The notes: generated by a model not told the origin, from the sequence alone. A DNA stretch of 64,000 nucleotides from Burkholderia multivorans ATCC BAA-247 (GCF_000959525.1 NZ_CP009831.1:62001-126000), one strand, 5' to 3'. Positions 26,508 to 37,687 are shown, counted from the first letter of the stretch. A program made the numbers and translations.

Positions 26508-28817
26508 ATGACGTCACGCCGCAAATTTCTCCAGCAGACCGCCACCGCCGGCCTCTCGGCCGCGGCGCTGTCCGCGTTTCCGCCGAGCATTCGCCGCGCG
26601 CTCGCGATTCCCGCCTTTCACGAAACGGGCACCATCAACGACGTGAAGCACGTCGTGCTGCTGATGATGGAGAATCGCGCGTTCGACAGCTACTTCGGCA
26701 CGTTCAAGGGCGTGCGCGGCTACGGCGACCGTTTCGCGGTGCCGTCGCCGAACGGTCGCGACGTGTTCTACCAGACGTATACGAAGACGACGCCCGCGGT
26801 CACGGTCACGCCGTATCACCTCGACGCGAGCAAGGGCAACGCGCAGCGCGCAGGCGGCACGCCGCATACGTGGGCCGACGCGCAGGCCGCGTGGGACCAC
26901 GGACGCATGAACCGCTGGCCCGACGCGAAGACCACGCTGTCGATGGGCTACTACGACGCGGCCGAAGTGCCGTTCCAGCGCGCGCTCGCCGACGCGTTCA
27001 CGCTGTGCGACCACTATCACTGCGGGATGCATACGGGCACGATCGCGAACCGCCTGTTCTACTGGAGCGGCACCAACGGCCCGAACGGCATCAGCCCCGT
27101 CGACGGCAGCCGCGTGAAGGTCGCCGCGCTGAACAATCAGTTCAACGGCGGCAACGACATCGGACCGTCGACGCAGGGCTGGACGTGGACCACGTACGCG
27201 GACCGGCTGCAGCAGGCGGGCGTGAGCTGGAAGGTGTACCAGAGCCTGATCGACAACTTCGGCTGCAACGAGATGATGGGCTTTCGCCACTGGCGTGCGG
27301 CCATCGAGCAGATGCCGGCCGCGCGTCGGCCGGTCTACGTCGCGTCGACCGACATCACGCAGCCGGTGACGGCCGCCGGCCCGTTCTACGATCCGGCGAT
27401 CGACGATCCGCTCAGCCCGCTCGCGAAGGGCTTCGGCAACACGATGCCGTACGGCTTTCTCGAATCGTTCAGCGACGACATCCGAAACGGCCGGCTGCCG
27501 GCGGTATCGTGGATCATCCCGCCGTCCGCGTACAGCGAGCATCCGGGGCCGTCGAGCCCCGCGCAGGGCGGCTGGTACGTGCAGGCGGTGCTCGATGCGC
27601 TGACCGCGAACCCCGAGGTCTGGAGCAAGACGGTCCTGCTGATCAACTACGACGAAAACGACGGCTTCTTCGATCACATGCCGTCGCCAGCCGCGCCGTC
27701 GCGCAATGCGGACGGCACGCTCGCAGGCGGCTACACGCTGTCGGGTGCCGACGTCGCCGCCGAGTATCACGACTTCGCACCGGCCACGTCGAGCCAGCCC
27801 GCCGCGGACGGACGCCCGTACGGCCCCGGCCCGCGCGTGCCGATGTGGGTCGTGTCGCCGTGGAGCCGCGGCGGCTGGGTGAACTCGCAGGTGTTCGACC
27901 ATACGTCGACGCTGCGCTTTCTCGAGAAACGCTTCGGCGTCGTCGAGCCGCAGATCAGCGGATACCGACGCGCGATCTGCGGCGACCTGACGAGCGCCTT
28001 CAACTTCCGCTCGCCGAACAACGAGCCGCTGCCGACGCTCGCGGGCCGTTCGACGAAGAGCCAGGTCGACGCGCTGAGCGCCGCGCAGCAGGCCGCCCCG
28101 AAGATCGCGCCGCCGGCCACGCCCGCGCCGCCCGCACAGACCATCGGCGTGCGACCGTCGCGCGCGCTGCCGTACGAGCTGCATGCGAGCGCGCAGGCCG
28201 ACGCGCGCAGCGGCACGCTGCGGCTGAAGTTCGCGAATACCGGCGACGCGGCCGCGGTATTCCACGTCTACGACAAGCTTCATCTCGATCGCGTGCCGCG
28301 CCGCTACGCGGTCGAGCCCGGCAAGACGCTGCACGGCGACTGGGCGGCAATGGCCGACGACAACGGTCAATACGATCTGTGGTTGCTCGGCCCGAACGGC
28401 TATCACCGCCGCTTCACCGGCGACCTCACGCGCATTGCCGCGGCCGGCGCGCCGAATCCGGAGATCCGCGTCGGCTACGCGGGCGCGAGCGGCAACCTGC
28501 ACCTGCGGCTGAGCAACCACGGCGGCGGCGCCGTGCGCTTCACGATCCGCTCGAATCGGGTCTACGGGCCGCTCGCGGGCCACGGCGCGACCGACACGCA
28601 CGGTCACGGCGACGGCGCGGGCACGACGTGGACCGTCACGGTGCGCGGCGGCACGCAGTCGGAGCTGCACTGGAAGCTCGACTCGACCGGCTATTGGTAT
28701 GACTTCATCGTGACCGCCGATCACGACGCGCGCTATGCGCGGCGCATCGCCGGCCGCGTCGAAACGGGCCGCCATTCGGTCAGCGATCCGGCGATGGGCA
28801 TCGCCGACCGCTTCTGA
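26508..28817 (+). CDS. plcN: Phosphocholine-specific phospholipase C, TAT-exported
   Basis: The 769-residue product begins with a twin-arginine signal (MTSRRKFLQQTATAG, then an alanine-rich helix). The acid-phosphatase-like phosphoesterase domain (about residues 45-510) has KHVVLLMMENRAFDSYFGT, where the Glu-Asn pair binds metal, together with DHYHCGMHTGTIANRL and YDENDGFFDHMP. Two repeated C-terminal beta domains (about 590-680 and 685-765) are typical of bacterial phospholipases C. These enzymes hydrolyse phosphatidylcholine or sphingomyelin and are exported folded. AGAGGA lies upstream of the ATG. The length fits PlcN/PlcH; haemolytic activity cannot be judged from sequence. Confidence 0.92.
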   Translation: MTSRRKFLQQTATAGLSAAALSAFPPSIRRALAIPAFHETGTINDVKHVVLLMMENRAFDSYFGTFKGVRGYGDRFAVPSPNGRDVFYQTYTKTTPAVTVTPYHLDASKGNAQRAGGTPHTWADAQAAWDHGRMNRWPDAKTTLSMGYYDAAEVPFQRALADAFTLCDHYHCGMHTGTIANRLFYWSGTNGPNGISPVDGSRVKVAALNNQFNGGNDIGPSTQGWTWTTYADRLQQAGVSWKVYQSLIDNFGCNEMMGFRHWRAAIEQMPAARRPVYVASTDITQPVTAAGPFYDPAIDDPLSPLAKGFGNTMPYGFLESFSDDIRNGRLPAVSWIIPPSAYSEHPGPSSPAQGGWYVQAVLDALTANPEVWSKTVLLINYDENDGFFDHMPSPAAPSRNADGTLAGGYTLSGADVAAEYHDFAPATSSQPAADGRPYGPGPRVPMWVVSPWSRGGWVNSQVFDHTSTLRFLEKRFGVVEPQISGYRRAICGDLTSAFNFRSPNNEPLPTLAGRSTKSQVDALSAAQQAAPKIAPPATPAPPAQTIGVRPSRALPYELHASAQADARSGTLRLKFANTGDAAAVFHVYDKLHLDRVPRRYAVEPGKTLHGDWAAMADDNGQYDLWLLGPNGYHRRFTGDLTRIAAAGAPNPEIRVGYAGASGNLHLRLSNHGGGAVRFTIRSNRVYGPLAGHGATDTHGHGDGAGTTWTVTVRGGTQSELHWKLDSTGYWYDFIVTADHDARYARRIAGRVETGRHSVSDPAMGIADRF

Positions 28818-28895
28818 CCGCCGCGGCGACGCGCACGCCTACGGCGCGTCGCCGGCCTGCCCGTCGGCACCGCCCGACACCCGCGCACCACCCGG

Positions 28896-28923
28896 CGCCG
28901 CCGCGCGCAAACGCGCGGCGGCG
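28896..28923 (+). terminator. Terminator hairpin after the phospholipase gene
   Basis: CGCCGCCGCGCG (28896-28907) pairs perfectly with CGCGCGGCGGCG (28912-28923) around a CAAA loop. There is only a short A/T tract afterwards. It lies 79 nt past the stop codon. Confidence 0.55.
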
Positions 28924-29087
28924 CGCGCGAAAACATCTGACGGAAGTGTGGTGTAGCCCTCTTTTAGACCCCTACGAAAATGCTCCGTAATGCCGTCCGT
29001 TCGCGTTAAACTGCGTCAACCTGTTTTGCAGTTTTTCAACAACGACACCTTCGCCCCCCACGGCACAACGACACGAGGATAGGTTCG

Positions 29088-29357
29088 ATGCGCACTACCG
29101 GCTCATCCGGGGCAATGACCCTGCTCACCGAACACGACCCGGCCGACGGCCGCGAGCTGCGCTCGCTCCGGCTCGAAGCGACCGGCGACGGCAAGAGCGT
29201 GCTGTTGATCGAGATCGACGAACGCAAGCCCGGCATTCACCGCGAGGTCCGCTACGAGATCACGCCGGCCGAACTGATCGCGGCGATCCGCTCGCACGGC
29301 GCCGAACTGCCGGGCGAACACCACGGCGCCGCTTCGCTCGCGCGCACCCCTTCGTGA
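29088..29357 (+). CDS. Small conserved-type hypothetical protein
   Basis: The 89-residue product has no signal peptide or membrane segment. Its middle alternates strand-like and helical segments (VLLIEIDERKPGIHREVRYE, then ITPAELIAAIRSHGAEL), suggesting a small alpha/beta domain. I do not recognise the family. GAGGATAGG lies upstream of the ATG, and a lower-GC stretch at about 28955-29045 probably holds its promoter. Codon use matches the neighbours, so it looks like a real gene. Function unknown. Confidence 0.6.
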   Translation: MRTTGSSGAMTLLTEHDPADGRELRSLRLEATGDGKSVLLIEIDERKPGIHREVRYEITPAELIAAIRSHGAELPGEHHGAASLARTPS

Positions 29358-29512
29358 GATTCCGACGGTGAGCGGCGTGCAGCGCGCGCGCTCACCGGCA
29401 TGTCCCTGCCGCCGTCAGGCGCTTTCCGTCATTCCCGCCGCCGTCTTGAAAATGGCCGATAATCGGCCCATCTGCGCACCCTGCCTGCGCATGTTCTTTT
29501 CGGCCAGCCGTC

Positions 29513-30508
29513 ATGCTCCGTGATCTCGTCGCCCAGTACGGGCCGCTTCTCGTATTCGCCAACGTGCTCGCGGCGGCGATCGGCCTGCCCGTGCCCGCGA
29601 TGCCGACGCTCGTGCTGTTCGGCGCGATGGCCGCGATGCATCCGGCGATGATCGGCTCGCAGCTCGCGACGGTGATTGCGCTATCGGTGCTCGGCGCGCT
29701 GCTCGGCGATACGGCGTGGTACGTCGCCGGGCGCCGTTACGGCGGCGCGACGCTGAAGACGATCTGCCGGCTGTCGCTGTCGCGCGACACCTGCGTGAAG
29801 AAAACCGAGCGCTTCTTCGGCCGCTACGGCGTGCGCGTGCTCGCAGTAGCACGCTTCATTCCCGGACTGTCGCTGGTATCGGTGCCGATGGCGGGCGCGC
29901 TGCATACGCGCTATCGCACGTTCGTCGGCTACGACGCGCTCGGCGCCGCGCTCTGGACGATCGCCGGCCTCGTCGCGGGGCTCGTGTTCTATCGGCAGAT
30001 CGACTGGCTGTTCGCGGGCGCGAGCCGGCTCGGTCACGCGGTGCTGGTCGTGATCGTCGCGCTGCTCGCCGTCTATGCGGCGATTCGCTGGGTGCGCCGC
30101 CGCGCGCTGATCCGCCAGCTCGCGCATGCGCGGATCGGCGTCGACGAGCTCGATGCGCTGCTGCAAGACGATGCAGCACCGGTGATTCTCGACGTGCGCT
30201 CGCCCGAGCACCGCAAGCTCGACCCGTTCACGATCCCCGGCGCGCAGTTTGCCGACGAACGGCAGATCGCCGACATCGTCGCGCGCTATCCGCTCACGCA
30301 GAAGTTCGTCGTCTATTGCTCGTGCCCGAACGAGGTGACGGCCGCGCTGATGGCGAAGCGCCTGCTCGACGCGGGCTTCACCGACGCGCTCGCGCTGCGC
30401 GGCGGCCTCGACGCCTGGCGCGACACCGGTCGCGAACTGGCGCCGCTCGCGGCGGATCTGCCACCGGCCGCGAACGAGCCGGTCGCCGGGCTGCACAAGC
30501 CCGCGTAA
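29513..30508 (+). CDS. DedA-family membrane protein fused to a rhodanese domain
   Basis: The 331-residue product has an N-terminal DedA/SNARE-associated domain (about residues 5-190), with several membrane helices and the conserved FFGRYGVRVLAVARFIPGL, FVGYDALGAALW and GDTAWYVAGRRYG segments. It is joined to a C-terminal rhodanese-like domain (about 205-315) with the loop VVYCSCPNEV (Cys269 as the likely catalytic cysteine) and ALRGGLDAWRDTG. DedA proteins act in lipid-carrier or membrane homeostasis, while rhodanese domains carry sulfane sulfur or sense thiols. The fusion suggests thiol-linked control of a membrane function. Start context is weak, but the first codons are family-like. Confidence 0.88.
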   Translation: MLRDLVAQYGPLLVFANVLAAAIGLPVPAMPTLVLFGAMAAMHPAMIGSQLATVIALSVLGALLGDTAWYVAGRRYGGATLKTICRLSLSRDTCVKKTERFFGRYGVRVLAVARFIPGLSLVSVPMAGALHTRYRTFVGYDALGAALWTIAGLVAGLVFYRQIDWLFAGASRLGHAVLVVIVALLAVYAAIRWVRRRALIRQLAHARIGVDELDALLQDDAAPVILDVRSPEHRKLDPFTIPGAQFADERQIADIVARYPLTQKFVVYCSCPNEVTAALMAKRLLDAGFTDALALRGGLDAWRDTGRELAPLAADLPPAANEPVAGLHKPA

Positions 30509-30561
30509 GAGCGGGCCGCTCGGCGCGGCGGCGCAGCGGCGGCGCGCGGCGCGCCGTTCGA

Positions 30562-32037
30562 TCAGAACGCGTGCAGCGGCAGGTTCACGACCAGACGGTA
30601 CTCGCGGTTCGTCGCATCGGAGTAGTGCGTGGAGCCGTTGTGCCACATCGCGATGAACGTGACCTTCGTGTCCTTCAGCTTGCCGCTCTGGAACGTGTAC
30701 GACGGAATGAAGCCGAACTCGTGGTGACGGCCTTGCACCGGCGCGCCGTTGCTCCAGTAGATGCTCGAGTGGCTCGGATCGTTCGCCGCGCCTGCGCTGC
30801 CGTCCGCGCCCCAGCCCGTCACGCCCCACACCATCGCCTTGAAGCCCGGCAGCCCCGCTTCCTTGCCATAGAACGTGTAGCGCAGCTGCAGCGACTTTTC
30901 ATGCGGCGCGTTGTAGTCGACGTCCATCGAGTTCGCGAGGAAGATGCCGTTCGTTTCGTTCAGATAGTCGAAGAACTGGTCGCCGAGAATCTGCTGATAC
31001 GCGAGCAGCAGCTCGTGCGGGCCGTGCTGCGCGGCGAGCGACAGGCTATACGCGTTGTTGTTGATCTTGCCCTGCAGCGCGTCGCCCGTGTCGTGCGTCG
31101 AATAGACGTTGCCGAAGCCCGTCCACTTGATCGTCTGCGGGCTGCCGATGCTGTGCTTCACCGACGCGTAGTACTGGTGCCACACGTCGTCGGCCTGATT
31201 CGCGTACAGCGCGACTTCGCCGTTCGGCGAGTAGTCCCACGTGCCGCCCACATAGGTGATCCGGTTCACGCGCGTACCGCCGTACTGCGTCGTCAGGTTC
31301 GTGAGCGTCGAGTGGCCGCGCGCGTCGGTCTTCGTGAAGCTGCCCGCTTCGAGCATCACGTTCTTGAATTCGTTGCTGACGATCGTCGCGCCGAGGAACG
31401 TCGGCGGCAGCGCGCGGTTGTCGTGCTGCTCCATGAACGGGTTGTCGACGGCCTGCAGACCGTACTTGATCACCGTGTTCGAGATGCGCGCCTTCACGTC
31501 GTAGATGCCCGGATAGGCCCACGCGAGCTGGTTCGAGCCGCCGCCGCCCTTCGCGATGTGTGCCATGCTGCCCGCGCCCGCGCCGCCGTCGAGCTTCAGC
31601 GCCGCATACAGCGATGCGTCGAAGCCGATACCGATCAGGCCCGTCGTATAGCCGGACTCGAAGTTCGCCATCACGCCCTGGATCCATGCGTGACGGTGCG
31701 GTCCGCCCTTGTTGTCGAGCACGTCCGCGTAATTGCGGAACAGGAAGTCGAGATGGCTGTCGGCGATGAAGCCCTTCGACTTCGATTGCGCGGACGGTTG
31801 CTCGTCGGACGGCGTGACGGCCTGGCCGGCCTCCGCGTTCACAACGGCGTTCGGCGTCGTCGCCTGTGCGACGCTCGCACTCGCGCCGGCGGCCGGCGCG
31901 GCCTGCGCGACCGTCAGCGGCGCGGGCGCCGCGTCGTCGGCGCGCGCGACGCCCGTCAGCGAGACACCGGCGAGCGCCGGCAGTCCCCATGCAAGCAGCA
32001 TCTTCGATGCCGTCCCGATCGTCTTCTGCTTTTTCAT
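30562..32037 (-). CDS. OprD-family outer-membrane porin
   Basis: The 491-residue product begins with a signal peptide (MKKQKTIGTASKMLLAWGLP to VARA) and a low-complexity linker of Ala/Pro/Gln (about residues 33-90). The beta-barrel part has OprD hallmarks: GFIADSHLDFLFRNYADVLD at the start, ARISNTVIKYGLQ, and a final strand ending in Phe (VVNLPLHAF). OprD porins admit amino acids, peptides and organic acids. It lies 160 nt downstream of the last gene of the peptide ABC transporter and in the same direction, so it is probably the outer-membrane gate for the same substrates. The linker is longer than usual. Confidence 0.85.
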   Translation of the reverse strand: MKKQKTIGTASKMLLAWGLPALAGVSLTGVARADDAAPAPLTVAQAAPAAGASASVAQATTPNAVVNAEAGQAVTPSDEQPSAQSKSKGFIADSHLDFLFRNYADVLDNKGGPHRHAWIQGVMANFESGYTTGLIGIGFDASLYAALKLDGGAGAGSMAHIAKGGGGSNQLAWAYPGIYDVKARISNTVIKYGLQAVDNPFMEQHDNRALPPTFLGATIVSNEFKNVMLEAGSFTKTDARGHSTLTNLTTQYGGTRVNRITYVGGTWDYSPNGEVALYANQADDVWHQYYASVKHSIGSPQTIKWTGFGNVYSTHDTGDALQGKINNNAYSLSLAAQHGPHELLLAYQQILGDQFFDYLNETNGIFLANSMDVDYNAPHEKSLQLRYTFYGKEAGLPGFKAMVWGVTGWGADGSAGAANDPSHSSIYWSNGAPVQGRHHEFGFIPSYTFQSGKLKDTKVTFIAMWHNGSTHYSDATNREYRLVVNLPLHAF

Positions 32038-32196
32038 CGTGGTTCTCTTCTTGTGTTGATGTCGTCCCGCCGGTCGCGATCCGCGCCCGGCCCCCACCCG
32101 GCGCGACCGGCTACGGACGCGCCTGTACCCGCGACGCGAAGATCGTTCGCGCCGCACTTACCCCTGTCGACCTGCCTGCTTATCGTCGTTCGACAC

Positions 32197-33212
<1,016 letters not shown>

Positions 33213-33216
<4 letters not shown>

Positions 33217-34205
33217 CGCAGTCCTCCCGTCAGATCGGCCGCCGGCCGATGGCAGGCGCGCACCGCACCGGCGGCGCCGTAGGTTTCGAGTGCGGGGCGC
33301 AGCGTGCCGCAGCGATCCTCCGCACACGTGCAGCGTTTCGCGAACGCGCAGCCGGCCGGCGCGGTGCCGGGCATCGGCGGATTGCCGGGAATCGCGACGA
33401 GCGGCGCATCGTCGGCATCGGTCAGCCGCGGCAGCGCGTTCAGCAGCCCGATCGTGTACGGATGCGACGGCGCCGCGAAGATCGATTCGGCCGGCGCGTA
33501 TTCGACGGTGCGGCCCGCATACATGACCATCACGTCGTCCGCGAGTCCGGCGACCACGCCCATGTCGTGCGTGATCAGCACGATCGCGGTGCCGCGCTCG
33601 CGATTGAGCTCGCGCAGCAGATCGATGATCTGCGCCTGCACGGTCACGTCGAGCGCCGTGGTCGGCTCGTCGGCGATCAGGATTTCGGGCTCGGACAGCA
33701 GCGCCATCGCGATCATCACGCGCTGCCGCATGCCGCCCGAGAACTCGTGCGGATACATGCGGATACGCCGCGCGGCGTCGGGAATGCGCACCGATTCGAG
33801 CGCCTCGATCGCGCGCTTCGTCGCGGCCTTGCGCGACAGCCCGCGATGCAGCTGCAGGGTCTCGGTCATCTGCCGCTCGATCGTCAGGAACGGATTGAGC
33901 GACGTCATCGGATCCTGGAAGATCATCGCGATCCGGTCTCCGCGCACGGCGTTCAGCGCGCGCGTGTCCATCGCGAGCAGATCGTCGCCGCGATAGCGCG
34001 CCGTGCCGCTCGTCGTGCCGTTCGCGGCGAGCAGCCCGAGCAATGCCATCACGGTCTGGCTCTTGCCGGAGCCCGATTCGCCGACGATGCCGAGCGTCTT
34101 GCCGGCTTCGAGCGAGAACGACACGCCGCTGACGGCGTCGATCGGCGGCGCATCCTTGCGCGTGAAGCGCACGCCGAGGTTGTCGACTTCAAGTAGTGCG
34201 GCCAT
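33213..34205 (-). CDS. Oligopeptide/dipeptide ABC transporter ATPase, OppD/DppD type
   Basis: The 330-residue product has Walker A GESGSGKSQ, signature FSGGMRQRVMIAMAL and Walker B ILIADEPTTALDVT. The C-terminal extension GCAFAKRCTCAEDRC is of the type that binds an iron-sulfur cluster in studied homologues. Only 2 nt separate its start from the stop of the upstream permease gene, and it overlaps the next ATPase gene by 4 nt, so translation is probably coupled. Confidence 0.93.
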
Positions 34206-34207
34206 CT

Positions 34208-35110
34208 TCAGCGATCCTTCGGGTCAAGCGCATCCCGCAGGCCGTCGCCGACGAAATTCACGCAATAGAGCGTCACGCACAGCATGACGGCCGGGCACAG
34301 CAGCAGCCACGGCATCGATTCGAGTTTCTGCGCGCCGTCCTGGATCAGCACGCCCCAGCTCGTCATCGGCTCCTGCACGCCGAGCCCGAGAAACGACAGC
34401 ACCGATTCGGTCAGCACGATGTTCGGCACCGAGACCGTCGCATACACGACGACGACGCCGAGCAGGTTCGGCACGATATGGCGGCGCACGATCGACACCG
34501 GCGTCACGCCGATCGCGCGCGCCGCATCGACGAACTCGCGGTTGCGCAGCGACAATGTCTGGCCGCGCACGACGCGCGCCATGTCGATCCACGAGAACGC
34601 GCTGATCGTCAGCACGACGAGCAGGAACGAACGGCCGAACAGCGTCATCATCAGGATCGCGATCAGCAAGTACGGGATCGCGTACATCATGTCGACGATG
34701 CGCATCATCACCGCGTCGACGCGGCCGCCCGCGAAGCCCGCGGTCGCGCCCCACGCGACGCCGAACAGGCCCGACACGAGCGTGCCGAGCAGCCCGACCT
34801 CGATCGACACGCGCCCGCCGATCAGCGTGCGCACGAGCAGGTCGCGGCCGAGCTCGTCGGTGCCGAACCAGTGCTGGTTCGCGAGCGTCGGCGGCAGGCT
34901 GATCGCACCCCAGTCGCTTGCGGCCGGATCGGCTGCAAGCAGCCACGGGCCGACGAAGCAGGCGATCACGATCAGCGCGAGCAGCACGAGGCTGAACAAG
35001 GCCGCGCGGTTGCGCAGGAAGCGTGCGAACGCGAGCGCCAGCGGCGAGCGCGAACGCGGCGGCGTATCGGTCTGCGCGGGCAGACCGACGGCTGGCGTAG
35101 TGGGAGTCAT
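34208..35110 (-). CDS. Oligopeptide/dipeptide ABC transporter permease, OppC/DppC type
   Basis: The 300-residue product has the N-terminal OppC-type helix and six membrane segments. The inner-membrane ATPase-contact loop is in FVDAARAIGVTPVSIVRRHI. GTDELGRDLLVRTLIGGRVS is the conserved region after the first helix. It forms the heterodimeric channel with the OppB-type protein encoded 13 nt upstream. Confidence 0.93.
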   Translation of the reverse strand: MTPTTPAVGLPAQTDTPPRSRSPLALAFARFLRNRAALFSLVLLALIVIACFVGPWLLAADPAASDWGAISLPPTLANQHWFGTDELGRDLLVRTLIGGRVSIEVGLLGTLVSGLFGVAWGATAGFAGGRVDAVMMRIVDMMYAIPYLLIAILMMTLFGRSFLLVVLTISAFSWIDMARVVRGQTLSLRNREFVDAARAIGVTPVSIVRRHIVPNLLGVVVVYATVSVPNIVLTESVLSFLGLGVQEPMTSWGVLIQDGAQKLESMPWLLLCPAVMLCVTLYCVNFVGDGLRDALDPKDR

Positions 35111-35123
35111 CGCAGGGCCTCGC

Positions 35124-36062
35124 TCAGTAACGGATGCGCGGATCGAGCCATGCGTAGGCGAGGTCGACCAGCAGGTTGAACAGCACTGCGCAGACGGTCG
35201 TCAGCACGACGAGGCCCAGCACCAGCGTGTAGTCGCGATTGATCGCGCCGTTCACGACGAGCTGCCCGAGCCCCGGCAGCGCGAACACCGATTCGGTGAC
35301 GACGGCCGCCGTGATCGACGTGATGCAGACCGTGCCGAACAACGATACGACCGGCATCAGCGCGGGCTTCAGCGCGTGGCGCAGCACGATCGTCGAGCCG
35401 GGCAGCCCCTTCGCGCGCGCGGTGCGGATGTAGTTGCTCGACAGCGTCTCGATCATCGAGCCGCGCATCACGCGCGCGAGCAGCGACACGTTGATGAAGG
35501 TCAGCAGCACGATCGGCAGCAAGCGGTACTGCCAGCCGCCGTCGCCCCAGCCGCCGGCCGGCAGCCAGCCGTTGCCGGCCGACGTCTTCAGCAGGATCGC
35601 GAAGATCCACACGAGCACGGGGCCGAGCACGAACGGCGGCACGACGTTGCCGAAGTTGCCGATCAGCATCACGAAGCGGTCGATCGCGCTGTCGCGGCGC
35701 ACGGCCGCGACGGTGCCGAGCAGCACGCCGAGCACGATCGACAGCGGAATCGACAGGCCGCCCACGCCGAGGCTCACGGGCAGCGCCTTCTTCACGAGAT
35801 CGTTCACCGACCAGTCGACATAGCGGAACGACGGCCCGAGATCGCCGCGCAGCAGCGAGCCGAGATACAGCAGGTACTGCTTCCACAGCGGTTCGTCGAG
35901 GTGGTACTTCGCGTTCAGGTTCGCGAGCGTCGCGGCGGACAGCTGTTTCTCCGTATCGAACGGGCCGCCGGGCGTGAAGTGCAGCAGCAGGTAGCAGACG
36001 GTGACGACCGCGAGGATCGTCGGCACCGCCCACAACGTGCGCCTTAGGGCATAGGCCAGCAT
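35124..36062 (-). CDS. Oligopeptide/dipeptide ABC transporter permease, OppB/DppB type
   Basis: The 312-residue product opens MLAYALRRTLWAVPTILAV and has the OppB layout of six helices with a large periplasmic loop after the first. The contact loop is YIRTARAKGLPGSTIVLRHA. It lies 11 nt after the substrate-binding protein gene, within one operon. Confidence 0.93.
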   Translation of the reverse strand: MLAYALRRTLWAVPTILAVVTVCYLLLHFTPGGPFDTEKQLSAATLANLNAKYHLDEPLWKQYLLYLGSLLRGDLGPSFRYVDWSVNDLVKKALPVSLGVGGLSIPLSIVLGVLLGTVAAVRRDSAIDRFVMLIGNFGNVVPPFVLGPVLVWIFAILLKTSAGNGWLPAGGWGDGGWQYRLLPIVLLTFINVSLLARVMRGSMIETLSSNYIRTARAKGLPGSTIVLRHALKPALMPVVSLFGTVCITSITAAVVTESVFALPGLGQLVVNGAINRDYTLVLGLVVLTTVCAVLFNLLVDLAYAWLDPRIRY

Positions 36063-36073
36063 GATCGCTCCGC

Positions 36074-37687
36074 TCAGTGCTTGATCAGATACATGTCCTG
36101 CGACGCGCGCATGTCGATCACGTTCTTCAGCGAATAGCCGCCGACGTACGGCTTCACGAGACGATCGGCCGAATACTGGAACAGCGGCACCATCGGCGTG
36201 TCGTTCATCGCGGTGTCGTGCGCCTGCGTGAGCAGCGCCGCGCGGGCCTTGTCGTCGAGCTTCTGGTTGCCCTCGTCGACGAGCGTGTCGACCTGCTTGT
36301 TGCAGTAGCCGACGGTGTTCTGCGAGCTGCCGCAGCGGATCAGATCGAAGAACGTCATCGCGTCGTTGTAGTCGGCGAACCAGCCGTCGCGCGCGATCTG
36401 GACCTTGCCGTCATGCCGCTCCTTCATCAGCACCTTGAACTCGACGTTCTCGAGCTTCGTGTTGATGCCGAGCTTCGTGCGCCATTCCGATGCGGCAAAC
36501 AGCGCGACCTTCTTGTGCAGGTCGTTGGTGTTGTACGTGAGCGTGAACGACAGCGGCTTCGCGTCCGAATAGCCGGCCTGCTTCAGCAGGTTCTTCGCGG
36601 TCTCGACGCGCTTGGCCATCGGCCAGGACGCCCATTCCGGCGTGAACGGCTGCACGCCCTTCGTGCCGTTCGGCATCAGGCCGTACATCGGCTTCTCGCC
36701 GGCCTGCGTGAGCTTCGACGTCAGCACGTCGCGATCGATGACCATCGACAGCGCCTGGCGCACGCGCTTGTCTTTCAGCGCCGGATCGCTGTTGTTCAGG
36801 TAGTAGTAGTACGTCGCGAGCTGCAGGCCCGGGCGCAGCTCGGCGCCGAACTGCTTGCTGACCTGCTGGAAAATGCCCGACGGAATCGAATAGCTGTAGT
36901 CGATCTGCCCGGCCTGGTACATGCGCATCGCGGTCTCGTCGCTTTCGACGGGCAGATACGTGACCTTGTTGATCACGACCTTCGGCGCGTTCCAGTACTT
37001 CGCATCCTTCGTCATCACGATGCGGTTGTTCGGCTGCCAGTCGACGAGCTGGTACGCGCCGTTGCTGACGATGTTGCCGGGACGCGTCCACGCGTCGCCG
37101 AACTTCGCGACGACGTCCTTGTTCACCGGCGCGAGCGGCGCCATCGCGGTCAGCTCGGGGAAGAACGCGACCGGCACGTCGGTCGTCACCTCGAGCGTGT
37201 ACGGATCGACCGCGCGCACGCCGAGCGTCGACGGCGCGGCCTTGCCCGCGATGATCTCCTTCGAGTTCTTCACGAACTCGATGAGGATCGTGTACTTCGA
37301 ACCCGTCTTCGGATCGGCGAGGCGCTGCCACGAATAGACGAAATCGGCGGCCGTCACGGGCTGCCCGTTGCTCCACTTCGCGTCGTGGCGCAGCTTGAAG
37401 ATCCACGTCTGCGGCGTCTTGCGCTCCCACGACAGCGCGACGCCCGGCACGACCTGCCCGGCCGCGTCGATGCGCGCAAGCCCTTCGAACAGGTCGAGGC
37501 CGATCGTGTTGCCGGTCCACGATTCGATGTGGGCGGGATCGAGCGACTCGACTTCGGCGGGCACCTGTCGCGTCAGATCCTGCTGCGCGGCAAGCGTGAC
37601 GTTCGACGGGACGGTTACGGCACGGGCGGCGGGCGTCGTCAGGACGAGCGCGGCCAGCACGGCCGACATGGCATGCAAGGATTTCAT
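36074..37687 (-). CDS. Peptide ABC transporter periplasmic binding protein, OppA type
   Basis: The 537-residue product has a signal peptide (MKSLHAMSAVLAALVLTTPA, cleaved near ARA) and the bacterial extracellular solute-binding protein family 5 fold. QVPAEVESLDPAHIESWTG, TWIFKLRHDAKWSNGQPVTA and YYYLNNSDPALKDKRVRQAL are characteristic. The last segment and the overall similarity favour the OppA/MppA subgroup, which binds oligopeptides or murein peptides. It is the first gene of the five-gene transporter operon; the cupin-XRE regulator gene lies just upstream in the same direction. Confidence 0.92.
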   Translation of the reverse strand: MKSLHAMSAVLAALVLTTPAARAVTVPSNVTLAAQQDLTRQVPAEVESLDPAHIESWTGNTIGLDLFEGLARIDAAGQVVPGVALSWERKTPQTWIFKLRHDAKWSNGQPVTAADFVYSWQRLADPKTGSKYTILIEFVKNSKEIIAGKAAPSTLGVRAVDPYTLEVTTDVPVAFFPELTAMAPLAPVNKDVVAKFGDAWTRPGNIVSNGAYQLVDWQPNNRIVMTKDAKYWNAPKVVINKVTYLPVESDETAMRMYQAGQIDYSYSIPSGIFQQVSKQFGAELRPGLQLATYYYYLNNSDPALKDKRVRQALSMVIDRDVLTSKLTQAGEKPMYGLMPNGTKGVQPFTPEWASWPMAKRVETAKNLLKQAGYSDAKPLSFTLTYNTNDLHKKVALFAASEWRTKLGINTKLENVEFKVLMKERHDGKVQIARDGWFADYNDAMTFFDLIRCGSSQNTVGYCNKQVDTLVDEGNQKLDDKARAALLTQAHDTAMNDTPMVPLFQYSADRLVKPYVGGYSLKNVIDMRASQDMYLIKH

